From assembly GCF_005405445.1 (NCBI RefSeq), contig NZ_BJEB01000002.1, forward strand, positions 1 through 58,703: a stretch of DNA of 58,703 nucleotides. Direction: 5' to 3'. The position numbers and the translations under genes are program-made. The notes under the pieces are model-generated. The model worked only from the letters and a program-made list of their open reading frames with translations. It was not told where the DNA came from and ran no database searches. Each line of letters starts with the position of its first letter. The stretch's first letter is position 1. The DNA comes from Paucilactobacillus nenjiangensis (lineage in GTDB: Bacteria > Bacillota > Bacilli > Lactobacillales > Lactobacillaceae). Of the stretch, positions 24,514 through 32,871 are shown in pieces.

Positions 24514-24650
24514 AATTTCTTCTCCCATCCAGACTTTAACTGTCGGTTCTAGATTTGCACTAGATCAACCGCATAAATAAATGCGGGTCACGGACTTCGA
24601 GTTTCACCTCGTTACCGTCGGTCGGGAATTTCACCCTGCCCCGAAGAATT
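24514..24650 (-). promoter_or_regulatory. FMN riboswitch (RFN element)
   Basis: On the minus strand the aptamer runs from TTCTTCGGGGCAGGGTGAAA through TTCCCGACCG, GCGGT, and AACCGACAGT to GGATGGGAGAAGAA, the conserved RFN core. P1 pairs AATTCTTC with GAAGAAATT. It lies between the operon promoter and a terminator hairpin, so control is by transcription attenuation. A further hairpin with a poly-T loop (24465-24492) lies between aptamer and terminator. Confidence 0.95.
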
Positions 24651-24668
24651 ATTCAACTTTATGGCTTT

Positions 24669-24697
24669 ATCATAAATTAACTGATTTATTTTGTCTA
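24669..24697 (-). promoter_or_regulatory. Promoter of the riboflavin operon
   Basis: On the minus strand TAGACA (24692-24697), 17 bases, TATGAT (24669-24674), about 20 bases before the riboswitch aptamer. Confidence 0.65.
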
Positions 24698-24698
24698 G

Positions 24699-25136
24699 TT
24701 ATTTTTTTACATCCACATCATCATACAGCGGCTTCGGATGTTTTTGTTGTTGCTGTTCTAATTCATGTAATTCTTCTTCAAACGTCGTCATATGTTTACC
24801 GTGATTGGCTAATTTGAAGGTCAGGTGATTAATTGCTGCAGTTAAATCGTCCCGTTTTTCTTCCAGTACTTCTAATTGTTCCTGCAATAAATCCAATTGT
24901 TCTTGCTGATTATTTTCATCGGCATCAAATAATTGAATATATTTTTGCAAATTTTCTACACTCATCCCCGCCGACCGCATTTGACGGGCAAAATTGATAC
25001 GACGAATGATACGTTCGTCAATATCTCTAACGCCGGTTTCCTTGCGGTCAATTGGTGGGACTAAGCCGATTTTCTCATAGTAACGGATAGTTTCAGAAGA
25101 AACTCCCGTAATTTGACTTGCTTCTTTAATGTTCAT
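24699..25136 (-). CDS. MerR-family regulator (AdhR/NmlR-like)
   Basis: A 145-aa regulator with the MerR winged helix (MNIKEASQITGVSSETIRYYEKIGLVPPI) and a long C-terminal coiled coil (about 70-110) for dimerisation. Members next to alcohol dehydrogenases (AdhR, NmlR) often sense aldehydes through a cysteine; this protein has none, so sensing must differ. It lies 8 bases after the broken alcohol dehydrogenase, in one operon, whose promoter has a MerR-type 19-base spacer and dyad (26224-26254), its probable target. Confidence 0.88.
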   Translation of the reverse strand: MNIKEASQITGVSSETIRYYEKIGLVPPIDRKETGVRDIDERIIRRINFARQMRSAGMSVENLQKYIQLFDADENNQQEQLDLLQEQLEVLEEKRDDLTAAINHLTFKLANHGKHMTTFEEELHELEQQQQKHPKPLYDDVDVKK

Positions 25137-25144
25137 AATTACTC

Positions 25145-26181
25145 CTAAAGTGTACTAACTTTCACCAATGATTTAATGGCAGTACGTTGATCCATGGCTT
25201 CATAAGCAGATTGGATATCATCTAAGGCAAATGACTGGGTAAAGACCTTACCAGGTTCAATTTTACCGCTGAGAACTGCGTTTAATAAGACACTCTTGTC
25301 ATAAGTGGTCACTGAGGCAATTCCGCCACGGAGGCCAATATTACGCCAGAATAAGTTATTCGTATTCATATCAGATTTTTGTGGTACACCGACACGACCT
25401 ACAACGGCGCCTGGACGACCAACTTTAACAGCGGTATCAACTGATTGTTCCGTTCCGACACATTCCAATACGGCATCGGCACCACCATCAGTCAATTCCA
25501 TCACGCGTGCGACTGGCTTCATCACCACGTTCAGCAATAATGTCTGTGGCGCCAAATTCTGTCGCTAATTTTTGACGGTCTGCATGACGACTCATAGCGA
25601 TGATTCGTTTAGCCCCTAATAATTTGGCACCAATAATACCGCATAATCCAACTGCCCCGTCACCCATAACAACCACTGTATCGCCAGTTTTAACCTCGGC
25701 AGATACTGCAGCGTGATAACCGGTTGCCATCACATCAGCCAAACTCAATAAAGAATTCAGCATCTCATCTGAAAATGATTTTGGATCACCCGGAACTTTA
25801 ACGAGTGCCCAGTCGGCGTTATTAAATAACAGATATTCGGCTTGATAGGCGGAACCACCAGCTGGTGCGTTCAAACAGTTACCATCGAAACCAGCTAAAC
25901 AGGCAGCATAATGACCACAACCATGTGTAAATGGAGCAATCACAAAATCACCAACGGCTACGTTAGTCACTTCAGAACCAACTTCTTCAACGATTCCAAT
26001 CGCTTCATGACCGACCAACGTATCTTTTTCACGTGGGCTAAGCCACGATACCACCTAAATCAGATCCACAAACACAGGCCCGAACAATGCGAATCACTGC
26101 TTCATTTGGTTTTGAAACACTGGGTTTTGGGACTTCATGAATTTCAACTTTTCCTGGTTCAATAAATGCTGCTGCTTTCAT
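25145..26181 (-). pseudogene. Zinc-dependent alcohol dehydrogenase, frameshifted twice
   Basis: A medium-chain Zn alcohol dehydrogenase broken into three frames. Frame one runs from the ATG at 26181 (MKAAAFIEPGKVEIHEV) to CVCGSDL and then reaches TAG. Near 26040-26060 similarity moves to a second frame (LSPREKDTLVGHEAIGIVEEVG). Near 25509-25520 an apparent extra base shifts it to the third (VARVMELTDGGADAVLECVG to the end). The ribosome binding site GAGGAG and the promoter are intact. Two separate lesions suggest real decay, though sequencing error cannot be excluded from sequence alone. Confidence 0.85.
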
Positions 26182-26223
26182 CAGTTAAACTCCTCTGTAA
26201 AGATATATTTGTTCAATACCCAT

Positions 26224-26254
26224 ACTATAGACCTTAGAGTACACTTTAAGGCAA
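26224..26254 (-). promoter_or_regulatory. MerR-type promoter with 19-base spacer and dyad
   Basis: On the minus strand TTGCCT (26249-26254), 19 bases, TATAGT (26224-26229). The dyad CCTTAGAGTACACTTTAAGG (26232-26251) fills the spacer, close to the AdhR/NmlR operator layout. It drives the adh pseudogene and the merR gene. Confidence 0.8.
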
Positions 26255-26263
26255 GCCCTATTT

Positions 26264-27205
26264 TTACCTAATAATGAAATCTGATTCAATGACGACTTGT
26301 TGCATTTCACCCGCGCCAGTAACCAGCTCTAACGCTTGGCGACCTAGTTTGTCGAAATGATGATTGATTCTCGGAATATTGAGTAGCTGACCGCTAAATT
26401 GATTTTCTTGCCCAATCACGAGTGGCGGCGTCTTTTGATGCGCTTGATAGGCTTGAACCACGCCGGCTGCCACATCATCCCCATTTGTAAAAATACACTG
26501 CACATTTAACTGCTGCTTAATGATCGTTTGGGCAGCCTCGTATCCGTCTTGAAACGTGGTCACGGTTTCGAAGAGTAGATCATTGTTGGGCAATTTAGTA
26601 AAAATCGATTGATATGCATCCAAGGTAATTTGGCTCGTGACGCTACTGGCATAATCACGACTCAGCAAAACTGCGACTTGTTCAATTTGTTGGCTTTTGA
26701 GCCATTTAAACGCTTCTAAATATGTTGTTCTTCGTTTGGAATATACTGCGAAAACATCCTCACGATTTGGATTTTCACAGACCACAATCCGACCATATTG
26801 AGAATATTCCGTAATTTTATCTAAGGAAATTTCATGGGAAATGAAGATTAGCGCATCAAAAGCTTTGCGACGTAATTGTTCTAAATAATCAATTTCCACT
26901 GACTCATTGTATTGGGATGGTAAAATCACCACTCGATAATCTGATTCAAATGAGGCTGCAATAATTCCGCTCAATATTTGCGTAAAATATGGATGTTTCG
27001 TATGCGGCAAAATTACACCCACGTTATAATTTCGACCATGACTAAAATCCCGAGCGATATCGTTAGGAACATAATTCAATTCTTTCATCGCCGCTTCGAC
27101 CGCTAAACTCGTCGAGTTGGCTACGTAGTTTTTACCATTCAACACTCTGGAAACCGTTGAAGCTGAAACGCCACTTTTCTTGGCAATATCATGAATATTC
27201 GTCAT
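26264..27205 (-). CDS. LacI-family transcriptional regulator
   Basis: A 313-aa repressor with the N-terminal DNA-binding helix-turn-helix and hinge (NIHDIAKKSGVSASTVSRVLNGK) and a periplasmic-binding-protein-like ligand domain (NVGVILPHTKHPYFTQIL onwards). The hinge region (SLAVEAAMKELNYVPNDIAR) is normal. It follows the HAD phosphatase gene by 20 bases, so it is cotranscribed with it and may control that operon. Its ligand, probably a sugar or sugar phosphate, cannot be inferred. Confidence 0.9.
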   Translation of the reverse strand: MTNIHDIAKKSGVSASTVSRVLNGKNYVANSTSLAVEAAMKELNYVPNDIARDFSHGRNYNVGVILPHTKHPYFTQILSGIIAASFESDYRVVILPSQYNESVEIDYLEQLRRKAFDALIFISHEISLDKITEYSQYGRIVVCENPNREDVFAVYSKRRTTYLEAFKWLKSQQIEQVAVLLSRDYASSVTSQITLDAYQSIFTKLPNNDLLFETVTTFQDGYEAAQTIIKQQLNVQCIFTNGDDVAAGVVQAYQAHQKTPPLVIGQENQFSGQLLNIPRINHHFDKLGRQALELVTGAGEMQQVVIESDFIIR

Positions 27206-27225
27206 GTCACATCTCCAAATTGAAT

Positions 27226-28029
27226 TTATTGAAGATAGTGTGTGATTCCATAACCAACTCCGTCTTCAATATTGCTTTTAGTGATATATTTGGCAATTGT
27301 TTTAATTTCTGGTGCGGCATTGTCCATCACAATTGGATTACCAACCATTTCTAGCATTGGTAAATCATTGTGGCCATCTCCAAAGGCCGCTGTCTCAATC
27401 TTCGTCAAATGTTCCTGTTCCATCACATAGTTAATCCCATGCGACTTTTTGGCTTGACCATCCGTGATTTCAAAATAATTTGCTCCAGCTTGTTGAGCCG
27501 AAATGCCTGAAATACCTAATTCTTGGACGAATTGTTTTAATCGTTTCATTTCTTCACTATCAAACGAGATCAACATAATTTTAAACGTATGATGAGTTGG
27601 ATCACTTAAATAATCTCGTATACTCACAATTTGTGGCACCATATTGGTCATACCGGATTCTAATTTAATGCCGTCATCAATTTTTTCAGTATACCAATCG
27701 TCTAAGTCATAAAAACTTTGACTCACGTTGGGAAATTGTTGTTTGATTTGAGTGAGCAGAATTTCTGTTGCATCATAATCGAGATAATGCTGATCAATGA
27801 TTTTTTTATTGTTCTCTTGGCCTGTAAATATCAAGCCACCATTAAAGGCAATTTGAGGCCCTTGGAGATTTAATGCCGTCATGGCAAACTCCATTTCCAT
27901 GGGTGCACGTGCGGAAACTAGTGTAAATGGAATCTGACTTTGCTTAATTAATTCGACGTTTCGCTCATTCAACGCCCCTGCTTCGTTCAGTAACGTCCCA
28001 TCCATGTCTGAAAATATATGTTTAACCAT
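27226..28029 (-). CDS. Cof-type HAD-superfamily phosphatase
   Basis: A 267-aa hydrolase of the Cof/YidA subfamily, probably dephosphorylating sugar phosphates or cofactor precursors. The nucleophile motif FSDMDGTLL is at the N-terminus, with the type IIB cap domain in the middle, the lysine in QAKKSHGINYV near residue 195 and the acidic motif AFGDGHNDLPML near residue 215. The ATG is chosen because AAAGGAG lies 8 bases before it; the open frame starts three codons earlier at GTG. It is the first gene of a two-gene operon with the LacI regulator. Confidence 0.9.
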   Translation of the reverse strand: MVKHIFSDMDGTLLNEAGALNERNVELIKQSQIPFTLVSARAPMEMEFAMTALNLQGPQIAFNGGLIFTGQENNKKIIDQHYLDYDATEILLTQIKQQFPNVSQSFYDLDDWYTEKIDDGIKLESGMTNMVPQIVSIRDYLSDPTHHTFKIMLISFDSEEMKRLKQFVQELGISGISAQQAGANYFEITDGQAKKSHGINYVMEQEHLTKIETAAFGDGHNDLPMLEMVGNPIVMDNAAPEIKTIAKYITKSNIEDGVGYGITHYLQ

Positions 28030-28116
28030 CTCAACCACTCCTTTAGCATTTTCACATAGTTTATTCTATGAAACGGGTTTTAGGTCAAGTCAATTTTACC
28101 ATTTTTTGCTGGTAAC

Positions 28117-28148
28117 TAAAAAAGAGCCTAGAAATTACCTAAGCTCTC
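28117..28148 (-). terminator. pepN terminator
   Basis: On the minus strand GAGCTTAG faces CTAGGCTC followed by a T6 run, just after the pepN stop codon. Confidence 0.85.
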
Positions 28149-28154
28149 AGATAG

Positions 28155-30674
28155 TTACTTAATTTGTGCTTCCACTGCTTGATTAACTGCAACTTGTTCC
28201 GCTGCAATTAAATTAACCCGACTTTCAATCACTTTTAAGTCCATCGTGATTTCACGTTTTAAACCAGGTGTTTCAAGCATAGGCCAGAAGAAATATTTAA
28301 ATTCTTTCAACCGAGTTGGTGTCTTGAAAATACCGGCAATTACCGTAATGTAAGTGGTGAATTCCATATCTCCACCGACAGTTTTTTCTAACCAATCCCA
28401 ATCATTGCGAATCCAATCCCAGGCAGCTTGTTCCCCATGACTGTTGGCCAAAATTCCACGGAACCAGGCCCGTAAATCTTGAGGTTTAATCGTTTCTGCA
28501 TTTTTAAATTCGGTCACAATTTGTTTAATCAAGTCTGCATCTTGGGTACTAGTTACTGCAACCCTTAAGTCTGACTTATAACTGGCATCAGCTGTTTGTC
28601 GATAAGCTGTTAACATTTGATTGACTAAATCACGATTACCATAATTTTTAATCTCATTTTTCAAAATAAATACTCGCACATCTGCCGGTAGATCAGCTAC
28701 TTTGTCGGCATTATTTTGATAAATCTGATGGGCCATCTCAATTGATTTTTGATTTTCAGCATATAAGGTTGCGTTCAAGACGTATGGTCGTGTTAATTGA
28801 TCATCATTCGTCTCACCATCAACTGGGAGCCAACCTAAGCGATTGACTTGATTATCACTCATCTTATTAAAGAAGGCTTGTAATTGCTGCTCTGCAACTG
28901 AATTCGGTGTCACAAATTTTTTCAAATCATTCGCTAAACTATAGAGCGCTGAGTTAACAATATTGGAGGGACTCGTGATAAAGTGACCCAATAATGGTAC
29001 GACAGTTGCATAGGAAATTTGGCCACCTTCAGCTAATAAGCGCAGGTCTTGCAGCAATTGTAATTGTGAAATTGAATCTAGTTCATCCACATGTTCAATG
29101 ATATCTGCTAATAACTTCTCATCATACTTCACGATGAAATGAGAGTTATTCCCTACGTTCAATCTAAAGGGAGCGCCATTTTGTGACCGCAACTGTTGAT
29201 AGTTACCCAAGGTGGTTTCTGTGTCAGCAAAGATTGCTGGCGCTTCAGCATAATTACTGTTCAATGGAATTTGCCATTGCCGTGCTTTGGGTTCATTTTC
29301 ACCAATAAAGAATTGTGACTGACTGATTGTCAATTTTCCATCAACAACCTTAGCGTTAACCACGGGATAACCTGGTTGTTCCAACCATGATTGCATGATC
29401 CTACCAATATCCATCCCGGATGTTTCACCTAATGCTGCCCACAAATCTGCGCCGGTGGCATTACCAAATTGATGACTGGCAAAATAATTCTTTAGGCCTT
29501 TTCGCAGTGCATCATCACCAATTAAAGCACGAACCATTACTAGCATTCTGGCACCTTTAGCATAGACAATTGCACCATCAAACAATGAATCAATTTCAGC
29601 TGGGTCTTCAACTTGAACGTGCACTGACTGAACACCATCAATCGCATCGCGTTGCAAGGCGGCGGGTGCTTCAGAGGTTTGGAAGCTTTCCCAAATCTTC
29701 CAGTCAGGTTCAAGGGCATCAATCGCCACATATTCCATCATGTTGGCAAAACTTTCGTTTAACCATAAATCATCCCACCACTTCATTGTAACCAAATCAC
29801 CGAACCATTGATGCGCTAATTCATGTGAAATCACCGTCGAAACCAGTTGTTTAGTAGATAATGAGGTATTATCTGGATCAATCAACAAATATGCTTCTCG
29901 ATATGTCACCAAGCCCCAGTTTTCCATTGCTCCAGCAGAAAAGTCTGGTAAGGCTAATTGCCATGAATGTGGCAATGGATAAGGTGTTTGATAGAAATCT
30001 TCGTAAAATTCAATTGAACGTTTGGCAATGTCTAAGCCAAAATCTAGTTCTTTGGCTTGATGGGCTTTCGTAGCGAAAACACCAATTTTTACGCCACTTT
30101 CAGTGGTCGTATATTTACTTAGCATTTCCCCAAACGCAAATGCGACTAAATAAGTTGACATTTTGACGGTCGTTTCAAAATAATGAACCCCATCCTCCAC
30201 CCGAATTTCAGGCATATTTGCAATAATGGTTTCGCCTGGATGTTCATCAAATTTAATGGCTAAATCAAAAGTCGCTTTTGCTGCTGGTTCATCAACTGAT
30301 GGGAATGCTTGACGTGCAAAAGTTGTTTCAAATTGAGTCCCAATTAGTTGTTTCTTTTCGCCGTCAACTTCATAGTATGACGGATAAATGCCCATCATTG
30401 AATCGGTTAACTTGGCTGAATATTCAATGATAACTTCGATATCGCCAGTTTTAACATCTGGCAATAAAATTGCTTCGTCTCGCATTTTGAAGATGGCAGC
30501 TTGGTTATCAACGAGGACACTTTTAATATCCAAATATTTTTGATGGATTGAAATCGATGACGCTAAGGCTTCACCGCGAATAATGGTCTTACCAGTAATC
30601 GTTTTGGTGGCCCGATTAATATCTAAATAAATGTTGTAATTGTTTGGATGAAAACTCTCATAAAAATGACTCAT
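28155..30674 (-). CDS. pepN: Aminopeptidase N (M1 family)
   Basis: An 839-aa cytosolic zinc aminopeptidase that removes N-terminal residues from peptides, a central enzyme in lactobacillus peptide use. The exopeptidase motif GAMENWGL is near residue 250, and the zinc site HELAHQWFGDLVTMKWWDDLWLNE near residue 287 (HEXXH-X18-E) is intact. The length matches lactobacillus PepN. It has its own ribosome binding site (AAAGGGGA), promoter region and terminator. Confidence 0.97.
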   Translation of the reverse strand: MSHFYESFHPNNYNIYLDINRATKTITGKTIIRGEALASSISIHQKYLDIKSVLVDNQAAIFKMRDEAILLPDVKTGDIEVIIEYSAKLTDSMMGIYPSYYEVDGEKKQLIGTQFETTFARQAFPSVDEPAAKATFDLAIKFDEHPGETIIANMPEIRVEDGVHYFETTVKMSTYLVAFAFGEMLSKYTTTESGVKIGVFATKAHQAKELDFGLDIAKRSIEFYEDFYQTPYPLPHSWQLALPDFSAGAMENWGLVTYREAYLLIDPDNTSLSTKQLVSTVISHELAHQWFGDLVTMKWWDDLWLNESFANMMEYVAIDALEPDWKIWESFQTSEAPAALQRDAIDGVQSVHVQVEDPAEIDSLFDGAIVYAKGARMLVMVRALIGDDALRKGLKNYFASHQFGNATGADLWAALGETSGMDIGRIMQSWLEQPGYPVVNAKVVDGKLTISQSQFFIGENEPKARQWQIPLNSNYAEAPAIFADTETTLGNYQQLRSQNGAPFRLNVGNNSHFIVKYDEKLLADIIEHVDELDSISQLQLLQDLRLLAEGGQISYATVVPLLGHFITSPSNIVNSALYSLANDLKKFVTPNSVAEQQLQAFFNKMSDNQVNRLGWLPVDGETNDDQLTRPYVLNATLYAENQKSIEMAHQIYQNNADKVADLPADVRVFILKNEIKNYGNRDLVNQMLTAYRQTADASYKSDLRVAVTSTQDADLIKQIVTEFKNAETIKPQDLRAWFRGILANSHGEQAAWDWIRNDWDWLEKTVGGDMEFTTYITVIAGIFKTPTRLKEFKYFFWPMLETPGLKREITMDLKVIESRVNLIAAEQVAVNQAVEAQIK

Positions 30675-30751
30675 AGTATTCCCCTTTTCACTTCGATAAT
30701 ATACTACTAGTATACGCTAAACCGTGGAGTCACGTCATTAATCAACCTTAT

Positions 30752-30792
30752 AAAAAAATAGATTATTCTGACTTTCAATCAAGAACAATCTA
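30752..30792 (-). terminator. Terminator after the thiamine-binding protein gene
   Basis: On the minus strand TAGATTGTTCT faces AGAATAATCTA with one mismatch, followed by seven Ts. Confidence 0.85.
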
Positions 30793-30805
30793 CTAGTTAT
30801 TCCAG

Positions 30806-31132
30806 CTATTCAGCTCCACTATTTTTACGGTTTACATCCCGGTACTTAGCTAATTTTTCATCAGTTGTTAAAATATGTTCTGTTGGCGCATACGATAATT
30901 TGATATAGTTACTAATTCTTGGCGCACCACTTTTGGTGACTGATAATTGCATTTGATGAATTAATTTAATTAAATCATCTAGGTCACCTTCAACCGTCGT
31001 TTCAAAAGCCCCGACTTCATATGACATCCCAGTTGCATTAATTTCTGCGATTGCCACGTCGACTAGTCGGAGTAATTCATCTGTTGAATCTGCTTCAGGT
31101 AAAACTTGAATTGCCATTACTGCATTTGCCAT
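30806..31132 (-). CDS. MTH1187/YqgV-family thiamine-binding protein
   Basis: A 108-aa protein of the MTH1187 family (thiamine-binding, formerly DUF77), ferredoxin-like fold, usually forming oligomers. Family features are AIQVLPEADSTDELLRLVDVAIAEI, GMSYEVGAFETTVEGDLDDLI and GAPRISNYIKL. Its thiamine link is backed directly by the TPP riboswitch upstream. It may act in thiamine or precursor uptake or buffering; no transporter gene is adjacent. GGAG lies eight bases before the ATG. Confidence 0.9.
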   Translation of the reverse strand: MANAVMAIQVLPEADSTDELLRLVDVAIAEINATGMSYEVGAFETTVEGDLDDLIKLIHQMQLSVTKSGAPRISNYIKLSYAPTEHILTTDEKLAKYRDVNRKNSGAE

Positions 31133-31217
31133 GATTTTTTCTCCATTCCAATTATTTGGTGCAAAAAAAATGCACCTTCTTCAACATAGAAAAGGATGAA
31201 ATCAATGAATATTTGCT

Positions 31218-31304
31218 CCACTTTCCTACGCTAGCATCAACTAGATCAGGTTCCAGAATTTCATTTTCATGATCTCAGCCAAACTAAATTGGCACTCCTA
31301 GTGG
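31218..31304 (-). promoter_or_regulatory. TPP riboswitch (THI box)
   Basis: On the minus strand the aptamer reads CCACTAGGAGTGCC, GGCTGAGATCATG, ACCTGATCTAG, and GCTAGCGTAGGAAAGTGG, the conserved TPP-binding core, with P1 pairing CCACT/AGTGG. Downstream, GGTGCA and TGCACC around eight Ts (31158-31176) form the only evident hairpin before the start codon; it may be the expression platform. TGCTATAAT (31326-31334) upstream is a likely extended -10 box. Confidence 0.93.
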
Positions 31305-31372
31305 TTAATTTATTTGAATACGCAAATTATAGCACTTAATCGAATTTTGCCACATAACTTTTTCGAATAATA

Positions 31373-31418
31373 CAAAAAATCTCATCGTGATTTATGGAAA
31401 ATCACGATGAGATATTTT
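31373..31418. terminator. Terminator after dnaJ
   Basis: ATCTCATCGTGATTT faces AAATCACGATGAGAT, a perfect 15-bp stem with ATGG loop and A/T tracts either side. Confidence 0.92.
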
Positions 31419-31462
31419 TCGTTAGTGCTCAGAAGTTAATCGGCAGAAAGATTACCTAGTTT

Positions 31463-32608
31463 TTAATCATCAAACGCATCTTTTAATTTATCAAAGACAC
31501 CTTTTTTGACACCAGAAACTTTTTGTCCGGAAGCAACAGCAAATGCTTGGAGTGCTTCTTTTTGTTGTTTGTTCATATTCTTAGGAGTCTCAACACGTAC
31601 TTTAACGTGTTCATCCCCATTACCGTTACCATTCACACGAGGAACTCCCTTACCACGTAAGCGGAAGTTAGTCTCAGTTTGAGTACCAGCAGGGATTTTT
31701 AATTTAACATCCCCATGAACGGTCTTAACTTCAATTTCGTCACCAAGCGCTGCTTGTGCAAACGAGATTGGTTGATCAAAGAAGATATCATTTCCATCAC
31801 GTGTGAACTCACGACTTGGAGTCACTGTGAAGACGATGTAAAGATCACCATAAGGGCCTTTGTTCTCGCCGGCTTCACCTTGATTTTGAAGACGCATTTG
31901 TTGGCCGTCATCAACCCCAGCTGGAACATCAACTTTTAATTCATGACGTTCTGACACGTGGCCAGAACCATGACAAGTTTCACATTTTTCTTTGATTTCT
32001 TTACCAGTCCCACCACAAACATCACAAGTTTGGGTTGAACGCATCCGACCTAAAGGCGTGTTTTGAATCACATCAATCGTTCCACTACCGCCACACTTAG
32101 AACAAGTTACAGGTGAAGTACCTGGCTTTGCACCAGTACCATCACAAGTTCCACAGTATGCTTCTCGGTTGTACTTGATAGTTGTGGTTTTACCAAAAAT
32201 GGCTTCTTCAAACTTCAAAGTCATATTATACTGTAAATCACGTCCTTGACGAGGGGCCGATGGATCACGACGTTGTTGACCACCGCCACCAAAGAATTGG
32301 CTAAAGATGTCGTCAAATCCACCGCCACCGAAACCGCCTTGTTGATATTGACCACCGCCGAAGCCGCCGCCTCCACCAAAACCACCTTGTGGTCCAGCTG
32401 AACCATAAGTGTCATATTGTTGACGTTTTTGTTCATCACCGACTGTTTCAAAAGCTTCATTAACTTCTTTAAATTTATCTTCAGCTCCTGCTTCTTTGTT
32501 CAAATCAGGATGATATTTTTTTGATAATTTACGATATGCTTTTTTAATCTCGTCTTGAGAGGCATCTTTACTAACGCCCAGCACATCGTATGGATTTTTG
32601 TCTGCCAT
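31463..32608 (-). CDS. dnaJ: Chaperone DnaJ (Hsp40)
   Basis: A 381-aa co-chaperone that delivers substrates to DnaK and stimulates its ATPase. The J domain (1-70) has the HPD motif in [11 protein letters not shown] Gly/Phe-rich linker follows ([13 protein letters not shown]). The four CXXCXGXG zinc repeats are present ([37 protein letters not shown]), then the C-terminal substrate domains. CGGAGGATC gives a strong ribosome binding site. A terminator and a possible separate promoter lie between it and dnaK. Confidence 0.97.
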   Translation of the reverse strand: MADKNPYDVLGVSKDASQDEIKKAYRKLSKKYHPDLNKEAGAEDKFKEVNEAFETVGDEQKRQQYDTYGSAGPQGGFGGGGGFGGGQYQQGGFGGGGFDDIFSQFFGGGGQQRRDPSAPRQGRDLQYNMTLKFEEAIFGKTTTIKYNREAYCGTCDGTGAKPGTSPVTCSKCGGSGTIDVIQNTPLGRMRSTQTCDVCGGTGKEIKEKCETCHGSGHVSERHELKVDVPAGVDDGQQMRLQNQGEAGENKGPYGDLYIVFTVTPSREFTRDGNDIFFDQPISFAQAALGDEIEVKTVHGDVKLKIPAGTQTETNFRLRGKGVPRVNGNGNGDEHVKVRVETPKNMNKQQKEALQAFAVASGQKVSGVKKGVFDKLKDAFDD

Positions 32609-32668
32609 TTCTTGGATCCTCCGTTATAAAGTAGTCCCTTAGTTATACCATAAAGTCTAGTACCAAGT

Positions 32669-32697
32669 AAAAGCCAAAGCACATGACTTTGGCTTTT
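32669..32697 (-). terminator. Internal terminator between dnaK and dnaJ
   Basis: On the minus strand AAAAGCCAAAG and CTTTGGCTTTT form a perfect 11-bp stem with a 7-base loop. It would reduce dnaJ expression relative to dnaK; TTTACT and TATAAC 18 bases apart just after it may supply a dnaJ promoter. Confidence 0.75.
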
Positions 32698-32763
32698 ACT
32701 ATCAAATTATTAATCAGCTCTCAAAGTCAGTTAAATTCGCTAACTTCAACTCTTGGCCGGTTC

Positions 32764-32860
32764 CAAAGCCCAATCAATTCCGCTTAACTTAAATAATACA
32801 AATTTCAAGTTCAGAAATTTTATTATTTATCGTTAATACTCATTGTTTAGACGGGCTTTG
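32764..32860 (-). other. Structured dnaK-dnaJ intergenic RNA segment
   Basis: CAAAGCCC (32764-32771) can pair with GGGCTTTG (32853-32860), enclosing a second hairpin AATAATACAAATTTC / GAAATTTTATTATT (32792-32827). It follows the dnaK stop and precedes the internal terminator. It might stabilise the dnaK message 3' end or mark a processing site. Confidence 0.45.
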
Positions 32861-32871
32861 TCACACTTAAT

